This document shows positions 35,501-46,468 of a stretch of DNA of 64,000 bases, piece by piece. Within the stretch, counting starts at the first letter, position 1. The number at the start of each line of letters is the position of its first letter. The stretch covers positions 248,001 through 312,000 of the forward strand of contig NZ_JAUQSW010000001.1 in assembly GCF_030581075.1 (NCBI RefSeq). The letters are read 5' to 3'. The notes beneath the pieces are model-generated. The model saw nothing but the letters and a program-made list of their open reading frames with translations. It had not been told where the DNA came from and searched no databases. The stretch is from Hymenobacter cheonanensis. GTDB taxonomy: Bacteria > Bacteroidota > Bacteroidia > Cytophagales > Hymenobacteraceae. A program made the position numbers and the translations under genes.

Positions 35501-36184
35501 GACTACGAGCACCTGGTGCTGGAAGCGTTCCCGCAGGTGCACAGTGCCCTCTGCCTGAGTGCCAATGACGTGCCGGGGCCCCGCACGCCCGGCCAGGTAA
35601 CGCTGGTGCTGCTGCCCCAGGCGCAGGCCGGCAATCCCTATCCGTTGTTCGGGCCCGGCGAACTCACCCGGGTGCAGAGCTACCTGCAGGCACTGGCCCC
35701 GCCGGCGGTGCGGGTGCGGGTGCTCAACGTGTGCTACGAACAGGTACAGGTGCGCAGCCTAGTAGCTTTTGCGCCGTCGGCCGCGCTGCCGCTGGCTCGT
35801 TGCGAGCCGCAGCTGCAAAAAGACCTGCGGGCTTTTTTATCGCCCTGGCACCAGGCTCCGCCGCGCGGCGGCTTTCATCACTACCTCACTGTGCCGGCCG
35901 TGGAGGCATTTCTGAAGCTGCTGCCCTACGTGGCGGGCATCGGGGGGTTCTCCGTGGTCAAAACCGGCGTGGAGGCGGGCCGGCACCGGCTCTACGACTC
36001 GGCCACCGACGCGCGGCAGCCGCCCGAATTTATGGGGGCTAGCCCGCTGGGCGGGGTGCAAGTGCCGGCGCAGCAGCACCACTTCACGGTGCGCCACCAC
36101 CTGCCGGCCCCGGCCGAGGCGGCCCCCACGGGCATCGAGCGCCTGCGGATAGGAGCAGACTTTATCGTGGCCTGCGACTTTTAG
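32510..36184 (+). CDS. eCIS baseplate J-like wedge protein (Afp11/Pvc11)
   Basis: The 1,224-residue wedge component opens with a Pro-rich lead, then LDARTLPELLAYLAHFSEKVQFY, the beginning usual for Pvc11 proteins. The C-terminal third has the baseplate J/gp6 fold: AYYSRVSERLRHRGRALTPWDYEHLVLEAFPQV, NDVPGPRTPGQVTLVLLPQ, ELTRVQSYLQALAPPAVRVRVLNV, HHYLTVPAVEAFLKLLPYVAGIGGF. The middle is mostly beta-sheet. Together with the Afp12-like protein it forms the wedge ring that rearranges on contraction. The gene is intact and continues the operon. Confidence 0.88.
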   Translation: MPLPPLTAPRPPEKWRKGGTSQAERLPADLLPEHLKLDARTLPELLAYLAHFSEKVQFYTEPNAPAAGTWALARHRGLLLLAVVAAHPGGGPAAEAQLQPLHDPAATAAQRQQALPQLLELLHEQASTLHEWYTSWLAWVAGARQPDLQGLLAASVAAVAPALRRGAHFERLLAQQSTAAPPRGLVVVVFGRGRRLFLEDVAEALLEAEYREYAEQLRREELTREAMVAALVDLYWQLQAALVALAEAARSALPHELKHRRDHHPEESLLVAFLQLYTHAQAELNHIPQRHLDYYYRTVLRATGRLPVPDRTYLSFTLTQGVARHKLPAGTLATVGKDAGGQRIVFATTADATLANWKVAALATVFGARAPTPTGPGPVTGLYASPPAAGPPAPAPWPLFGSDQLPPAARDGGNQPARVGFAVAARLLSLQAGSRRLTLCLKVTAASLAQWQQEMQAASPPGYAVEALATAAFEAQLTGPAGWLPLAVAEVKIDAQAHTLTWTLLLDRAQPAGVGYLAQVHGDELATTQPVLRLLLRAGAPAYGYSSFVLLQPVAIDLQVMVEHLHDVQLSNQVGQLDPRTPFYPFGSSALPGDYLLIGVPELLHKHLTHLSVALTWQSLPPGGFGPYYQGYAPGPTDDALYQGCGSPLADDSFQVTTSYLSNYHWLASAPQPLFQADASGEPLRSVSLLRWPEPARLTAAPEGAAGLLRIELTAPAAGFGSGLYPQALREAVQYNAQFYLPNPPQGPRRPLPQLPYLPRLCGLSVSYHAEQPLAPGLDAAADRPAFFHIGPFAGYVPAAGLALQLLPAFENGELFVGLSPEAAGQPVQLVFDLTIRSLPESAQLPAPSWAYLRNDQWVPIEQAPGAEVSLPGFGNSCSVAVNLPALPNTHQTRMPAGLWWLRATVGSGAASFGRVRAMHSQLVPAVRTAPRPGPAATAQPVVPAHAPTRLLTPHPAIVAVAHPHPSFGGQAAESQSAYYSRVSERLRHRGRALTPWDYEHLVLEAFPQVHSALCLSANDVPGPRTPGQVTLVLLPQAQAGNPYPLFGPGELTRVQSYLQALAPPAVRVRVLNVCYEQVQVRSLVAFAPSAALPLARCEPQLQKDLRAFLSPWHQAPPRGGFHHYLTVPAVEAFLKLLPYVAGIGGFSVVKTGVEAGRHRLYDSATDARQPPEFMGASPLGGVQVPAQQHHFTVRHHLPAPAEAAPTGIERLRIGADFIVACDF

Positions 36185-36246
36185 CGCCGCCGTGCCGGCA
36201 CCTGCCACCCGCCACGCACGCGCACTTACCTGATTTTCTATGCCAC

Positions 36247-37116
36247 ATGCTTACTCCCGATAAATCACAAGGCTCCTTAAAGTCCCGGAAAACGCTCAAA
36301 AGCTACTTCGTCAGCGGCAGCCTCCCCACGCAGCAGAATTTTGCCGACCTGATTGAGTCGATGGTGAATCGGCTGGATGATAAGGCTGAGCTGCCGCCGC
36401 AACGCGAGCCCTTGCCGGGGCCCAACCCTGGCGGAGATGAGCCGCCAGCCAACCAGCCAACTGACAGCGTTGCGCTCTACCAGCAAGTACCCCGCGCCAC
36501 TAGCCCCAACTGGCTTGTCGGCCTAGAAACGGGAGTGCAACCGCCGGGGCTGGATATTTCGGAGGGTGTTGAGCCAACCACGGCCGCCGACCTTGCGGCC
36601 GCCGCTACCCCCGGCAGCCGGCCCGGCATCAGCCGGCTGCACCTGCAAGTGGGCGGCAACGTGGGCATTGGCACCACTGCGCCCACCGCCCAGCTCGAAG
36701 TCAACGGCTTCGTGGCCAGCCAGGGCCGCCGCGGCACCTACGCCGATGCGCAGTGCCCCGGCACCGAAGTGCCCGCCGATGGCCAGTGGCACCCCATTTT
36801 GCGGGGCCTCGACGGCTTGCACGCTTTCGAGATTGTGGCCGCCGCCTACGGCCCGGCCGGCCGGGGCCGCTATGCCCTGACCCAGGCCACGGCCCTGAGC
36901 GCCTACGGCAAGTCGCAGAGCCGCGTTTACCGCCGGGATGCGTGGTTTTGGGGGTGGTTTCAGAAAATTCAGTTTCGGTGGACGGGCGCCCTGCACGACT
37001 ACGGGCTCGATATGCGCACCGCCAGCTCGTTTGGCCCCGATGCGCGCATCGTCTACCACATCACGCACTTATTTGACGACCGCCGCCCGCAGGGGCCGCC
37101 CAGCCCAGGCGCCTAG
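36247..37116 (+). CDS. Fibre-like eCIS protein, candidate receptor-binding or adhesion protein
   Basis: The 289-residue protein is not a standard named eCIS subunit. An N-terminal helical anchor (SRKTLKSYFVSGSLPTQQNFADLIESMVNRLDD) is followed by a Pro-rich linker. Next comes the repeat signature GNVGIGTTAPTAQLEVNGF, common in tail-fibre and adhesin shafts of Bacteroidota, and then a C-terminal globular domain rich in aromatic residues (YRRDAWFWGWFQKIQFRWTG). It sits between the Afp11- and Afp12-like genes, 62 bp after the former. PVC/Afp carry a separate fibre gene (Afp13) for cell recognition. No adenovirus-like fibre gene is seen here, so this is the best candidate for that role (inference). 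Confidence 0.65.
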   Translation: MLTPDKSQGSLKSRKTLKSYFVSGSLPTQQNFADLIESMVNRLDDKAELPPQREPLPGPNPGGDEPPANQPTDSVALYQQVPRATSPNWLVGLETGVQPPGLDISEGVEPTTAADLAAAATPGSRPGISRLHLQVGGNVGIGTTAPTAQLEVNGFVASQGRRGTYADAQCPGTEVPADGQWHPILRGLDGLHAFEIVAAAYGPAGRGRYALTQATALSAYGKSQSRVYRRDAWFWGWFQKIQFRWTGALHDYGLDMRTASSFGPDARIVYHITHLFDDRRPQGPPSPGA

Positions 37117-37153
37117 CGTTGCCCGGCTACCGCTACTTCCCTTTTTTGCTGCT

Positions 37154-39655
37154 ATGGAGCCCGTTTCGACTATTACCAAAAGCCAGAAGCTACCGCCGGG
37201 GCAGGACTATGCCCTGCTGCGGCAAGAGGGGCTAGCGCACCTGCAGCAGCTCAGCGGCCGCGTGTGGACTGACTATAACGACCACGACCCCGGCGTAACC
37301 CTGCTCGAAGCCCTGTGCTTTACCCTGACGGATGTGGGCAGCCGCGCCGCCCTGCCCGTGCCGACGCTGCTGGCCTCCCCGCCGGGGCCGGCTAGCCACG
37401 TACCCGGCCTTTTGGTGCCCGCCCGCGAGGCCTTTGCCAACCACCCGGTAACGCTGGCCGACTACCGCAAGCTGCTTCTCGACCGGCTGCACGATACGGT
37501 AAAAAACGCCTGGCTCAGCTTGGTAACCGGCCCAGGCGACGAGTCGGCCGCCCCCTGGCACTACCAGGTGCGCGTGGAGCTGCACCCGCCCCGGCCGGGC
37601 CACGGGGCTGCCTTGCCCGCCCCCGACCACTCCTCGGTGCGGGCCCGCATCCTGGCCCTGCTGAATGCGCACCGCAACCTGGGCGAGTATTTCGGGCAGG
37701 TTATTATCCTGAAGCCCTACGAGGTAGTAGTGGGGGGCCACCTGGACTTGCTGCGCGGCCAGCAGCCCGCCAAGGTGCTAGCGGCGGTGCTCCGGGCGTT
37801 TGATGCCTGGATAGCGCCCGCGCCGCCGGCCATTACGCTGGCAGAAATGCAGGCCCGCGACGTTCCTGCCGAGGAGCTGTTTGCCGGCCCCGCCGCCGAG
37901 CACTGCTTGTTTGACGAGGCCTCGTTTGCGCCCCAGTGCCTGCACTTCGACTGCGCCGAGCTAGGGGCAATAGCCCGGCAGGTGCCGGGTATCCGGGAGG
38001 TGAGTGGGCTGCGCTTTCACGGCCACACGTTGCCGGCCTCGCCCACGCAGCTAGCCGTGCCGGCGGGCCGGGTAGCCGTGCTCGATGCCGAAGCCAGCCT
38101 TCGGCATTTTACGTTCAGCCAGCACGAAGCTCCCCTGGAATGCAATGGCAGCCTGGCACTGTGGACGTATCGTCAGCAAGCCCTGGTGGGGGGCAGCCGC
38201 CTGCCCCCCCTTGCCCAGCTGGCCCCGCTGCCCGCGAAGGGCCACTACGCCGAGCTAGGCCGCTACGAGTCGGTGCAGCGCTTGTTGCCCGCCTTGTACG
38301 GCACCAGCGAAGAGGGGCCGCGCGCGCATACCTCCGCGCTGGGCCGCGCCCACGTGATGCAGCTGAAAGGCTACTTGCTGCTGTTTGACCAGCTGCTGGC
38401 TAATTTTTGCGCGCAGCTCGAAAACGTGGGGCGTTTTTTTTCGCCGGCCCCGCAAGCTACTACCACCTACACCTCGGCGCTGTACAATGTGCCCTACGTG
38501 GCGCCCCTGCTGCCGGGCACGGGCATCAGCCCCGACGAGGCCTGGCAAAACAACGCCGCCACGGCCGCTCGCTGGCTAGCCTACCAGCAAGAGCCGCACA
38601 ATCCTTACCAGCGCGCCCTGCAAGAGCTGGCCGAGCCGGCTACTGGCGTGCTGCACCAGCGCAGCAAGTTTCTGGCGCATTTGCTGGCCCGCTTCGGCTA
38701 CGCTGCGCAGCAGTACCACGCCCGCGAAACCGAGGCCCCGGTCCAAAGTCCGGAAGCGGTGGAGGCCACCGAGCGGCTGCTGACCCACCTCAACACGGCC
38801 GCCTACCACCGCGGGGCGGCCCGCGTGGCGAGTGCTGCCACGGCGGGCTATGCCGAGTCCGGCCTGGAATTTTTCCTGTTTTTGCTGGTGGGCCTGGAAA
38901 GCCTGCCCCGCAAGTGGGCCCGCCACGCAAGGCTGGCCAGCCTCGAAGCATCGGTGCACCTGGAGCCCGGGGCCCAGCAGCACAGCTCGCCCCGGCTGCT
39001 GGTGCGGGGCCGCAAGCTGGAATTCGCGGACTTGCTCGCCCTGTTTGCCGGGCAGCTGCGGCAGCCTACCCTGGTTCCGCTGAGCGCCACCACCGCCCGG
39101 CTGCACCCCGACCCGCACCACCCGCATTACCACACGCAGCTGGAGCTAGCCGGTGCACCGGGGGATGACCAAGGCCCGGCAACGTTGGAAAACCTCGTGC
39201 CGCGCCTGCTGGCTTATGGCCGCCAGCTCGATGCGCAGCTGGAGCGCTTTACGCTGCTCGACCACCTGGTACTGCTGCCCCACTCTGATACGGAGCCAGC
39301 CGCCGAGGCCAGCCAGTGGCCGGCGAACAGGGAGTTTTTCCAGTACCAGGCTACGCTGCTGCTGCCGGGCTACGCCTTCCGGTTCCGGCCGGCTGAAAGC
39401 GCGCGCGCCGCGCCGCTGGCCAGCCCCCGGAGTTTTGTCGAAAACCTGGTTGAGCAGCACGCGCCGGCGCATTTGCTGCTCAACATTCTTTGGCTCGATT
39501 ACCCGGCCATGCAGGAATGGGAAACCATCTTTGTGGCCCTTGCGGCGGCCAGCAGCTTGCTCAATGCCAGCGGCCGGCCCGACCACGAGGCGCTGCCAGC
39601 CGCCCAGCACCGGGCGCGGCACTTCTTGAAGAAGCACCTGCCCCACGCCTCCTAG
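37154..39655 (+). CDS. eCIS baseplate wedge protein (Afp12/Pvc12)
   Basis: ATG at 37154 opens MEPVSTITKSQKLPPGQDY and is chosen over an upstream frame that overlaps the fibre-like gene. The 833-residue protein has the Pvc12 N-terminal signature QLSGRVWTDYNDHDPGVTLLEALCFTLTDVG, then repeated PFDVL-like wedge regions, LKGYLLLFDQLLANFCAQLENVG, and a C-terminal PSFVENLVEQHAPAHLLLNILWL-like segment. The latter is typical of this protein and helps attach fibres and neighbouring wedges. It is co-transcribed with the tape-measure gene, nine bases apart. Confidence 0.88.
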   Translation: MEPVSTITKSQKLPPGQDYALLRQEGLAHLQQLSGRVWTDYNDHDPGVTLLEALCFTLTDVGSRAALPVPTLLASPPGPASHVPGLLVPAREAFANHPVTLADYRKLLLDRLHDTVKNAWLSLVTGPGDESAAPWHYQVRVELHPPRPGHGAALPAPDHSSVRARILALLNAHRNLGEYFGQVIILKPYEVVVGGHLDLLRGQQPAKVLAAVLRAFDAWIAPAPPAITLAEMQARDVPAEELFAGPAAEHCLFDEASFAPQCLHFDCAELGAIARQVPGIREVSGLRFHGHTLPASPTQLAVPAGRVAVLDAEASLRHFTFSQHEAPLECNGSLALWTYRQQALVGGSRLPPLAQLAPLPAKGHYAELGRYESVQRLLPALYGTSEEGPRAHTSALGRAHVMQLKGYLLLFDQLLANFCAQLENVGRFFSPAPQATTTYTSALYNVPYVAPLLPGTGISPDEAWQNNAATAARWLAYQQEPHNPYQRALQELAEPATGVLHQRSKFLAHLLARFGYAAQQYHARETEAPVQSPEAVEATERLLTHLNTAAYHRGAARVASAATAGYAESGLEFFLFLLVGLESLPRKWARHARLASLEASVHLEPGAQQHSSPRLLVRGRKLEFADLLALFAGQLRQPTLVPLSATTARLHPDPHHPHYHTQLELAGAPGDDQGPATLENLVPRLLAYGRQLDAQLERFTLLDHLVLLPHSDTEPAAEASQWPANREFFQYQATLLLPGYAFRFRPAESARAAPLASPRSFVENLVEQHAPAHLLLNILWLDYPAMQEWETIFVALAAASSLLNASGRPDHEALPAAQHRARHFLKKHLPHAS

Positions 39656-39664
39656 CCCGCTGCT

Positions 39665-42600
39665 GTGCCCGCCCCCATCGCCCTTGTTGAGCAGCTAACG
39701 CTGGCGCTCCAGACCAATAGCGCCCTGGTGGGCAAAGCGCTGGGCGAGCGCATCAGCCGGTTGTTTTACAGCGATTTGCAGCGCATACTGGCAGAGGAGC
39801 TTGCGCCTTTTGCGGCCGCGGGCTCCAGCCTGCGCCTGCCCCGGCTGGTTCTGGAGCTGGAGCCCCTAGCCGCCAGCCAACTGGAGCGGGAGCTTCCCGA
39901 GCGCCTGCGGGCTGCCTTGCGCAAAGCGCTGGCGGCAGTGCTTCTTCCCGCCGGCGGCGCACCGGGCGCCAGCGCTGCCCCGCTGGCGACGCTGCGTTAT
40001 TTCCTGGTTTCGGGCCGGCTACCCTGGGCAGCTCGTGCCCCGGACTTTGACCTCGACGCGGTAGTGCTACAGGCCTTGCGCGCGCAGCGTGGTGCCCTGC
40101 GCGACCTGCTCCGGCAAGTGGGTGGCCAAGCCTTGGCGCGCCAGCGCCTGGTGCGGCAGCTCACGCCCGAAACCCTGGCCCGCCTCCTTACCTTCCTGGA
40201 ACCCGGGCGGGCCGCCGTTGTGCTGGCTTTTGTGCACGCAGTAGCTGCCCGGCAGAGCCGCCGGCCGCTGGTGCCAGCCAGCGAGTCAGCGTTGCGCTAC
40301 GCGGTGCTGGAGCAAGTAGTGGCCAGCCTGGCCAGCACCCAGTATTCCTTGCTCGATAGCCTGGCTTTTGTGGAGCAACAGCTTCGGCAAATGGCCGCCC
40401 GCTATGGGCTGGGCTATGCCGCCGTGGTGCAGTGGCAGGAGCAGGGGCTAGCCAGCGGCCCGGTAGCGGCCTCGGCCGCTGCTTTTAGCAGCATTATCCG
40501 GGCGCTGCAGCAGCAAAGCGCTCCCGTTGAGCCCGGTGAGCTGGCCAAACTGCCAGCGCCACCGAGCTATTTGCTCGGGGCAGCTGAGGAAAATACTGCC
40601 CTGGCAGTTACCCATCCAGGGCCAGCCCAGCCAACCAGCCCCGTGCTACGGCCGATAGCTGCCGTTGTTGCCCCGGGCCGCAGGCTGCGACCGCGCCCGG
40701 CCGCCTTCCGGCCGGGCGGTCACTTCTCCCTCGCTACGCCCGCTACCGCTTCGGAAGCTAGGGAGCTTGTTTTTTCCTACTTGCTATCCGGGGAGGCCGG
40801 CGGAGCATCCGGGGCCTGGCTGCGGGCAAACCTACGGCGGGCGGCAACCCGGCAACCGGCGGCAGTAGCTGGGTTTCTGCGCCGCTACGGGTCCCAATCG
40901 GGCGTGCTGGCCCGGCTAGTGCAGGTAGCGGACTTTGCCACCCTGGAGCGGTTGCCGGGGCGGGCTCGCCCCACCCACCGGCCCAGTCTGGCCGCCCTCG
41001 ACGCGTGGGCGACCAGCCCGGCGGGTGGAGGGCGCATGCCCACGTTTTTGAAAGCGCTTTTTGTAGCTTTTCATTACCCTACCACCGGGCGCTTGTCAGG
41101 GGGAGCTATCCGGCAGCTCGCTGCTACCCACTACCTGGCCTGGGATGCCACCTTAGCCCAGCTGGCAGCGCTGGGGAGCCACTGGCCGGCCCTCGCCGCT
41201 GCGCCTTTTTTTCGGCGGATTTGGCCCCTGCTATTTTCCGGCCAGGCTTCGGTCAAACGGCCTGACCGCCAGCCTGCGCCAGCCCGTCTTTTCGAGCCTT
41301 CGGTCGCTCGCCTTCAACCCGAAGAGTCAGCGCCAGCTCAGCTAGACCTGGTTTTTCGCTACTTGCTGCAGGCACCTGCCGACGTATCTTCTCAGTCGTT
41401 GACCAGGCTGCGCCAGGTTTTCCAGCAGGCCATCCGGCAGCCCGGGTCCCTGCGGCACTTCCTGCGGCAGCACGCTGGCCACACAACCGTGCAGCACCGC
41501 CTGGCACGCCTGGCCGACTTTGGCTCACTGCACCTGCTGGTAGCAGTGCCCGGGGCGGGGCGGCGGCAGCGCCGGCAGGTGCGGCAGGCCCTGGCCGCCC
41601 TCGACCGCCACCTGCACCAATCCACGCGCCCTGGCTCTACGCGGTTTGGACTGCTTCTACGGGAAGCTTACACCGCTTATGCCCTGACAGCCGTGGCTGG
41701 CCAGCCGGCCACCAGCGCCAAGGTGCCAGCCGACATTCGGCAGCGGGCCGCCGCGATGGGGCTAGCCTGGCGTAGCGGGCTGGCGCGGATGAGCGGGCTG
41801 CTTCGCCAGATTCCAAGTTTGGCCGCTGACCCTTTCTTCCGTACGCTCTTACAGGTAGTAGTGGAGGAACCAGCCAGGCATCCTCGCCGCCCGGCCGGCC
41901 GGGCAGCCAGTAAATCAGCATCGCAGCTCAGGCTTTTTCCCGGCCCCGCTCAACCTGCGGAGGCCGCCTGGAATATCCTGGCGCAGCATCTGCAAAGCGA
42001 CAATGCACCGCCCACCAGCCCGCTCGTGCAGGCCGTAGCCGAACTGCTAGGCGCTGGCAGCGCCCGCCAGCCCGAACGCCTGCGGCCGTATCTGGCCTTG
42101 CCCGTGGCGCGGGCCCGACTGGCGGCCGTGCTAACGCAAAAGCAGTTCACGGGCTTGCTGCCGGCGCTGATGCCGGCTACCTACCGCCTACTGGCGGCCT
42201 TGCTGCGCGACTGGCAGCGCCTGCATCAGCAGCGGTTGGTGCAGACTAGCACGGGGTCGGCGCTGCTGTGGGCAGAAGTGCTGGCGGTGGCGGCTTCTCC
42301 TGGCGCAAGCACCGGGGAGCGGGCCGCCGCGCTGGTGCAAAGCCTGCTGCGGCTTGAGCAAGCGCACCTACCGCCCGCCCAACGGCCGGCGCCCCGGCGC
42401 CTGGTTCAGGCGATTGCCCAGCGCGGGCTAGCCCTGCGGAGCCCGTTGGCGGCTTTGCTGGCGGCGCTGCCCGGGGCAGTTGCCCAACCGCTCCAGCGGG
42501 CCGCCCCGCGCCCCGCCGCACCTGAGCTGCGCCAAGCCGCCTTTCCTAAGCCGCCGGCTGCTGAGCAGCCGCTAACCGAAGCCGTGTACATCACCAACGC

Positions 42601-43078
42601 GGGGCTTGTGCTGCTGTACCCCTTCTTCACCCTACTATTCGAGCGAGTTGGCCTGTTGCAGGAAAAAGCCTTTCAGGACCCGCTGGCGGCCGAGCGGGCC
42701 GCGCACCTGCTGCAATTCCTGGTTACCGGGGGCGAAGACTTCCCGGAATACCTGCTGGTGCTCAATAAGCTACTGTGCGGCATCGAGCGGCCGCAGCCCC
42801 TGGCCCGCGTCGTGCCGCTCAGGGCCGAAGAAAAAGCGACGGCCGAGGGCCTGCTCGGGGCGGCCCTCGGCCGCTGGCAAGCCCTGAAAAACACCAGCAT
42901 CGCCGGCCTGCGCGAAACCTTTCTGCAGCGCCCCGGCAAGCTGACGTGGAGCCCCGACAAAGTGACGCTCACCGTGGAAACCAAAACCGTGGATATTCTC
43001 CTCGACCAGCTGCCCTGGTCCATTGCCCTTATCAAACTGCCCTGGATGGCCTTACCCCTCTACGTAACATGGCGCTAA
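39665..43078 (+). CDS. Contractile injection system tape measure protein (Afp14/Pvc14 position)
   Basis: The 1,137-residue protein starts at GTG 39665, since no ATG lies near. The C-terminal ~170 residues show the conserved CIS tape-measure domain (EAVYITNAGLVLLYPFFTLLFERVGLL, RAAHLLQFLVTGGEDFPEYLLVLNKLLCGI, ETFLQRPGKLTWSPDKVTLTVE, LPWSIALIKLPWMALPLYV). The rest is Ala/Leu/Arg-rich helix. Three related segments (near residues 100-190, 360-430 and 555-640) each join an L-Y-F/L-L-x-G element to a FLRQ/VLARLVQVADFATL-type helix, indicating internal duplication. Tape measures set trunk length. The ATPase gene starts inside the last codons of this gene. Confidence 0.88.
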   Translation: MPAPIALVEQLTLALQTNSALVGKALGERISRLFYSDLQRILAEELAPFAAAGSSLRLPRLVLELEPLAASQLERELPERLRAALRKALAAVLLPAGGAPGASAAPLATLRYFLVSGRLPWAARAPDFDLDAVVLQALRAQRGALRDLLRQVGGQALARQRLVRQLTPETLARLLTFLEPGRAAVVLAFVHAVAARQSRRPLVPASESALRYAVLEQVVASLASTQYSLLDSLAFVEQQLRQMAARYGLGYAAVVQWQEQGLASGPVAASAAAFSSIIRALQQQSAPVEPGELAKLPAPPSYLLGAAEENTALAVTHPGPAQPTSPVLRPIAAVVAPGRRLRPRPAAFRPGGHFSLATPATASEARELVFSYLLSGEAGGASGAWLRANLRRAATRQPAAVAGFLRRYGSQSGVLARLVQVADFATLERLPGRARPTHRPSLAALDAWATSPAGGGRMPTFLKALFVAFHYPTTGRLSGGAIRQLAATHYLAWDATLAQLAALGSHWPALAAAPFFRRIWPLLFSGQASVKRPDRQPAPARLFEPSVARLQPEESAPAQLDLVFRYLLQAPADVSSQSLTRLRQVFQQAIRQPGSLRHFLRQHAGHTTVQHRLARLADFGSLHLLVAVPGAGRRQRRQVRQALAALDRHLHQSTRPGSTRFGLLLREAYTAYALTAVAGQPATSAKVPADIRQRAAAMGLAWRSGLARMSGLLRQIPSLAADPFFRTLLQVVVEEPARHPRRPAGRAASKSASQLRLFPGPAQPAEAAWNILAQHLQSDNAPPTSPLVQAVAELLGAGSARQPERLRPYLALPVARARLAAVLTQKQFTGLLPALMPATYRLLAALLRDWQRLHQQRLVQTSTGSALLWAEVLAVAASPGASTGERAAALVQSLLRLEQAHLPPAQRPAPRRLVQAIAQRGLALRSPLAALLAALPGAVAQPLQRAAPRPAAPELRQAAFPKPPAAEQPLTEAVYITNAGLVLLYPFFTLLFERVGLLQEKAFQDPLAAERAAHLLQFLVTGGEDFPEYLLVLNKLLCGIERPQPLARVVPLRAEEKATAEGLLGAALGRWQALKNTSIAGLRETFLQRPGKLTWSPDKVTLTVETKTVDILLDQLPWSIALIKLPWMALPLYVTWR

Positions 43079-44421
43079 CCCTTACGCCCCCCGCCCCCGG
43101 CGATACCCTGGCCCGCGAGCTGGACTGGCTCACCAAAGTGCTAGATGCCCGCATCCGGCTGCACCTGAAGCAGGAGTGTACCGTGAAGACTATCGAACGA
43201 ATACCGATGCCTAAGCTGCCGACGGCCGCTACCGATGCCTACGCCCGCCTGGTGAAGCACGAAAAGCTGAACTGGCACGAGCGCCTGGTGCTGGCCCTGG
43301 CCCTGGCCCCGCACCTGCGCCCCCAGGCCCTGGACCCGTTCTTTGGCCGCAACGGCCTCTACGACCGGCCCTTCACGGAGTTTGGCGGCCTCCGGGGCAA
43401 AGGCCACGCGGGCTTCCTGCCCACCGGCGAAACGGCCCTGTTTCTGCTGGCCGGGGCCGACCTAACCCAGCGCCTGCCCTACCAAACCAGCCTCTGGGCC
43501 CACTCGCCGCTGGCCACCGCCCGCCTCGTGCAGCTAGGCCCCGCCGAGGCCCACGAGCCACCCCTGAGCGGCGCCCTCACCGTGACGCCCGAAGCCCTGG
43601 CCCTACTCACCACCGGCGAGCGCCCCCGCCCGCACTACAGCCCCGACTTCCCGGCCCAACGCGTGACCACGCCCCTGACCTGGGACGACCTCGTGCTCGA
43701 AGACTACGTGCACGACCAGCTCCGGGAAATCCGCACCTGGCTCGACCACCAAGACGAGATTATGCAGGACCCGCACCTGCGCCGCCACCTCAAGCCCGGC
43801 TACCGGGCCCTGTTCTACGGCCCGCCGGGCACGGGCAAAACACTCACGGCCATGCTACTAGGCCAGGTCACGGGCCACGAGGTGTACCGCGTCGACCTCT
43901 CAATGATAGTGTCCAAGTACATCGGCGAAACCGAGAAAAACCTGGCCCGCGTCTTCGATACCGCCGAGCGCCGCCGCTGGATTCTCTTCTTCGACGAGGC
44001 CGACGCTCTCTTCGGCAAGCGCACCGCCGCCAGTTCCTCCAACGACCGCCACGCCAACCAGGAAACTGCCTACCTGCTCCAGCGCATCGAGTACTTTCCC
44101 GGCGTCATCATCCTCGCTTCCAACCTAAAAAGCAACCTGGACGACGCCTTCGCCCGCCGCTTCCAGGCCATGATTAACTTTCCGCTGCCCGGCTCCGCTG
44201 GGCGCCTGCAACTCTGGCAGCAGGCCTTCGCGACCATTAAAGTGAGCAGGGAGGTGGACTTTTCTGCTTTAGCTGCAAAATACCAGGTAGCGGGTGGCGC
44301 TATTGTCAACGTGCTGCGCTACTGCGTGTTACTGCATTTACAACAGAAGCAAGCGGTGAGTATAAGTGATATAATGAAGGGCTTACAGCGTGAATTGGCG
44401 AAGGAAGGGAAGACAATTTGA
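43069..44421 (+). CDS. eCIS AAA+ ATPase (Afp15/Pvc15)
   Basis: ATG at 43069 gives 450 residues and overlaps the tape-measure stop by 10 bp. The longer frame is a shadow. The AAA+ module has Walker A GPPGTGKT at 251-258, VDLSMIVSKYIGETEKNL, Walker B ILFFDEADALFG from about 305, the SNDRHANQETAYLLQRIEYFPGVIILASNL sensor-1 region, and RRFQAMINFPLP. The N-terminal domain (LARELDWLTKVLDARIRLHL) is specific to eCIS ATPases. In PVC this ATPase is required for assembly and for loading payload. It is the last gene of the plus-strand operon. Confidence 0.95.
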   Translation: MALTLTPPAPGDTLARELDWLTKVLDARIRLHLKQECTVKTIERIPMPKLPTAATDAYARLVKHEKLNWHERLVLALALAPHLRPQALDPFFGRNGLYDRPFTEFGGLRGKGHAGFLPTGETALFLLAGADLTQRLPYQTSLWAHSPLATARLVQLGPAEAHEPPLSGALTVTPEALALLTTGERPRPHYSPDFPAQRVTTPLTWDDLVLEDYVHDQLREIRTWLDHQDEIMQDPHLRRHLKPGYRALFYGPPGTGKTLTAMLLGQVTGHEVYRVDLSMIVSKYIGETEKNLARVFDTAERRRWILFFDEADALFGKRTAASSSNDRHANQETAYLLQRIEYFPGVIILASNLKSNLDDAFARRFQAMINFPLPGSAGRLQLWQQAFATIKVSREVDFSALAAKYQVAGGAIVNVLRYCVLLHLQQKQAVSISDIMKGLQRELAKEGKTI

Positions 44422-44428
44422 TTTCCCC

Positions 44429-46267
<1,839 letters not shown>

Positions 46268-46468
46268 CGGCCAGGTGGGCAGTTGGTAAGCTACCGATGG
46301 GCAAGATAGGGAATTGCTTTCGCCTGGAAGGCAAAATAATACGATACCTCTTTGATTAGCTGCTACCTTGCCTCCCAAATAAGTAAGGGCTGCCTAAACA
46401 GCTTGTCACGCTACGCTATTTATAGCCCTGTGATACTGACTTGAGGCCTTGCGTTTCTCTCCTCTCCA

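Noticed and set aside
43069..44421. Possibility that the AAA+ protein is ClpV of a type VI secretion system
   Set aside because: It has a single AAA+ domain with an eCIS-type N-terminus, and no T6SS genes (TssJLM, TssBC) are present.
25787..44421. A contractile-tailed prophage or pyocin in place of an eCIS
   Set aside because: No capsid, portal, terminase, lysis cassette or phage replication genes are present. DUF4255, DUF5908, the CIS tape measure and the AAA+ ATPase are eCIS marks.
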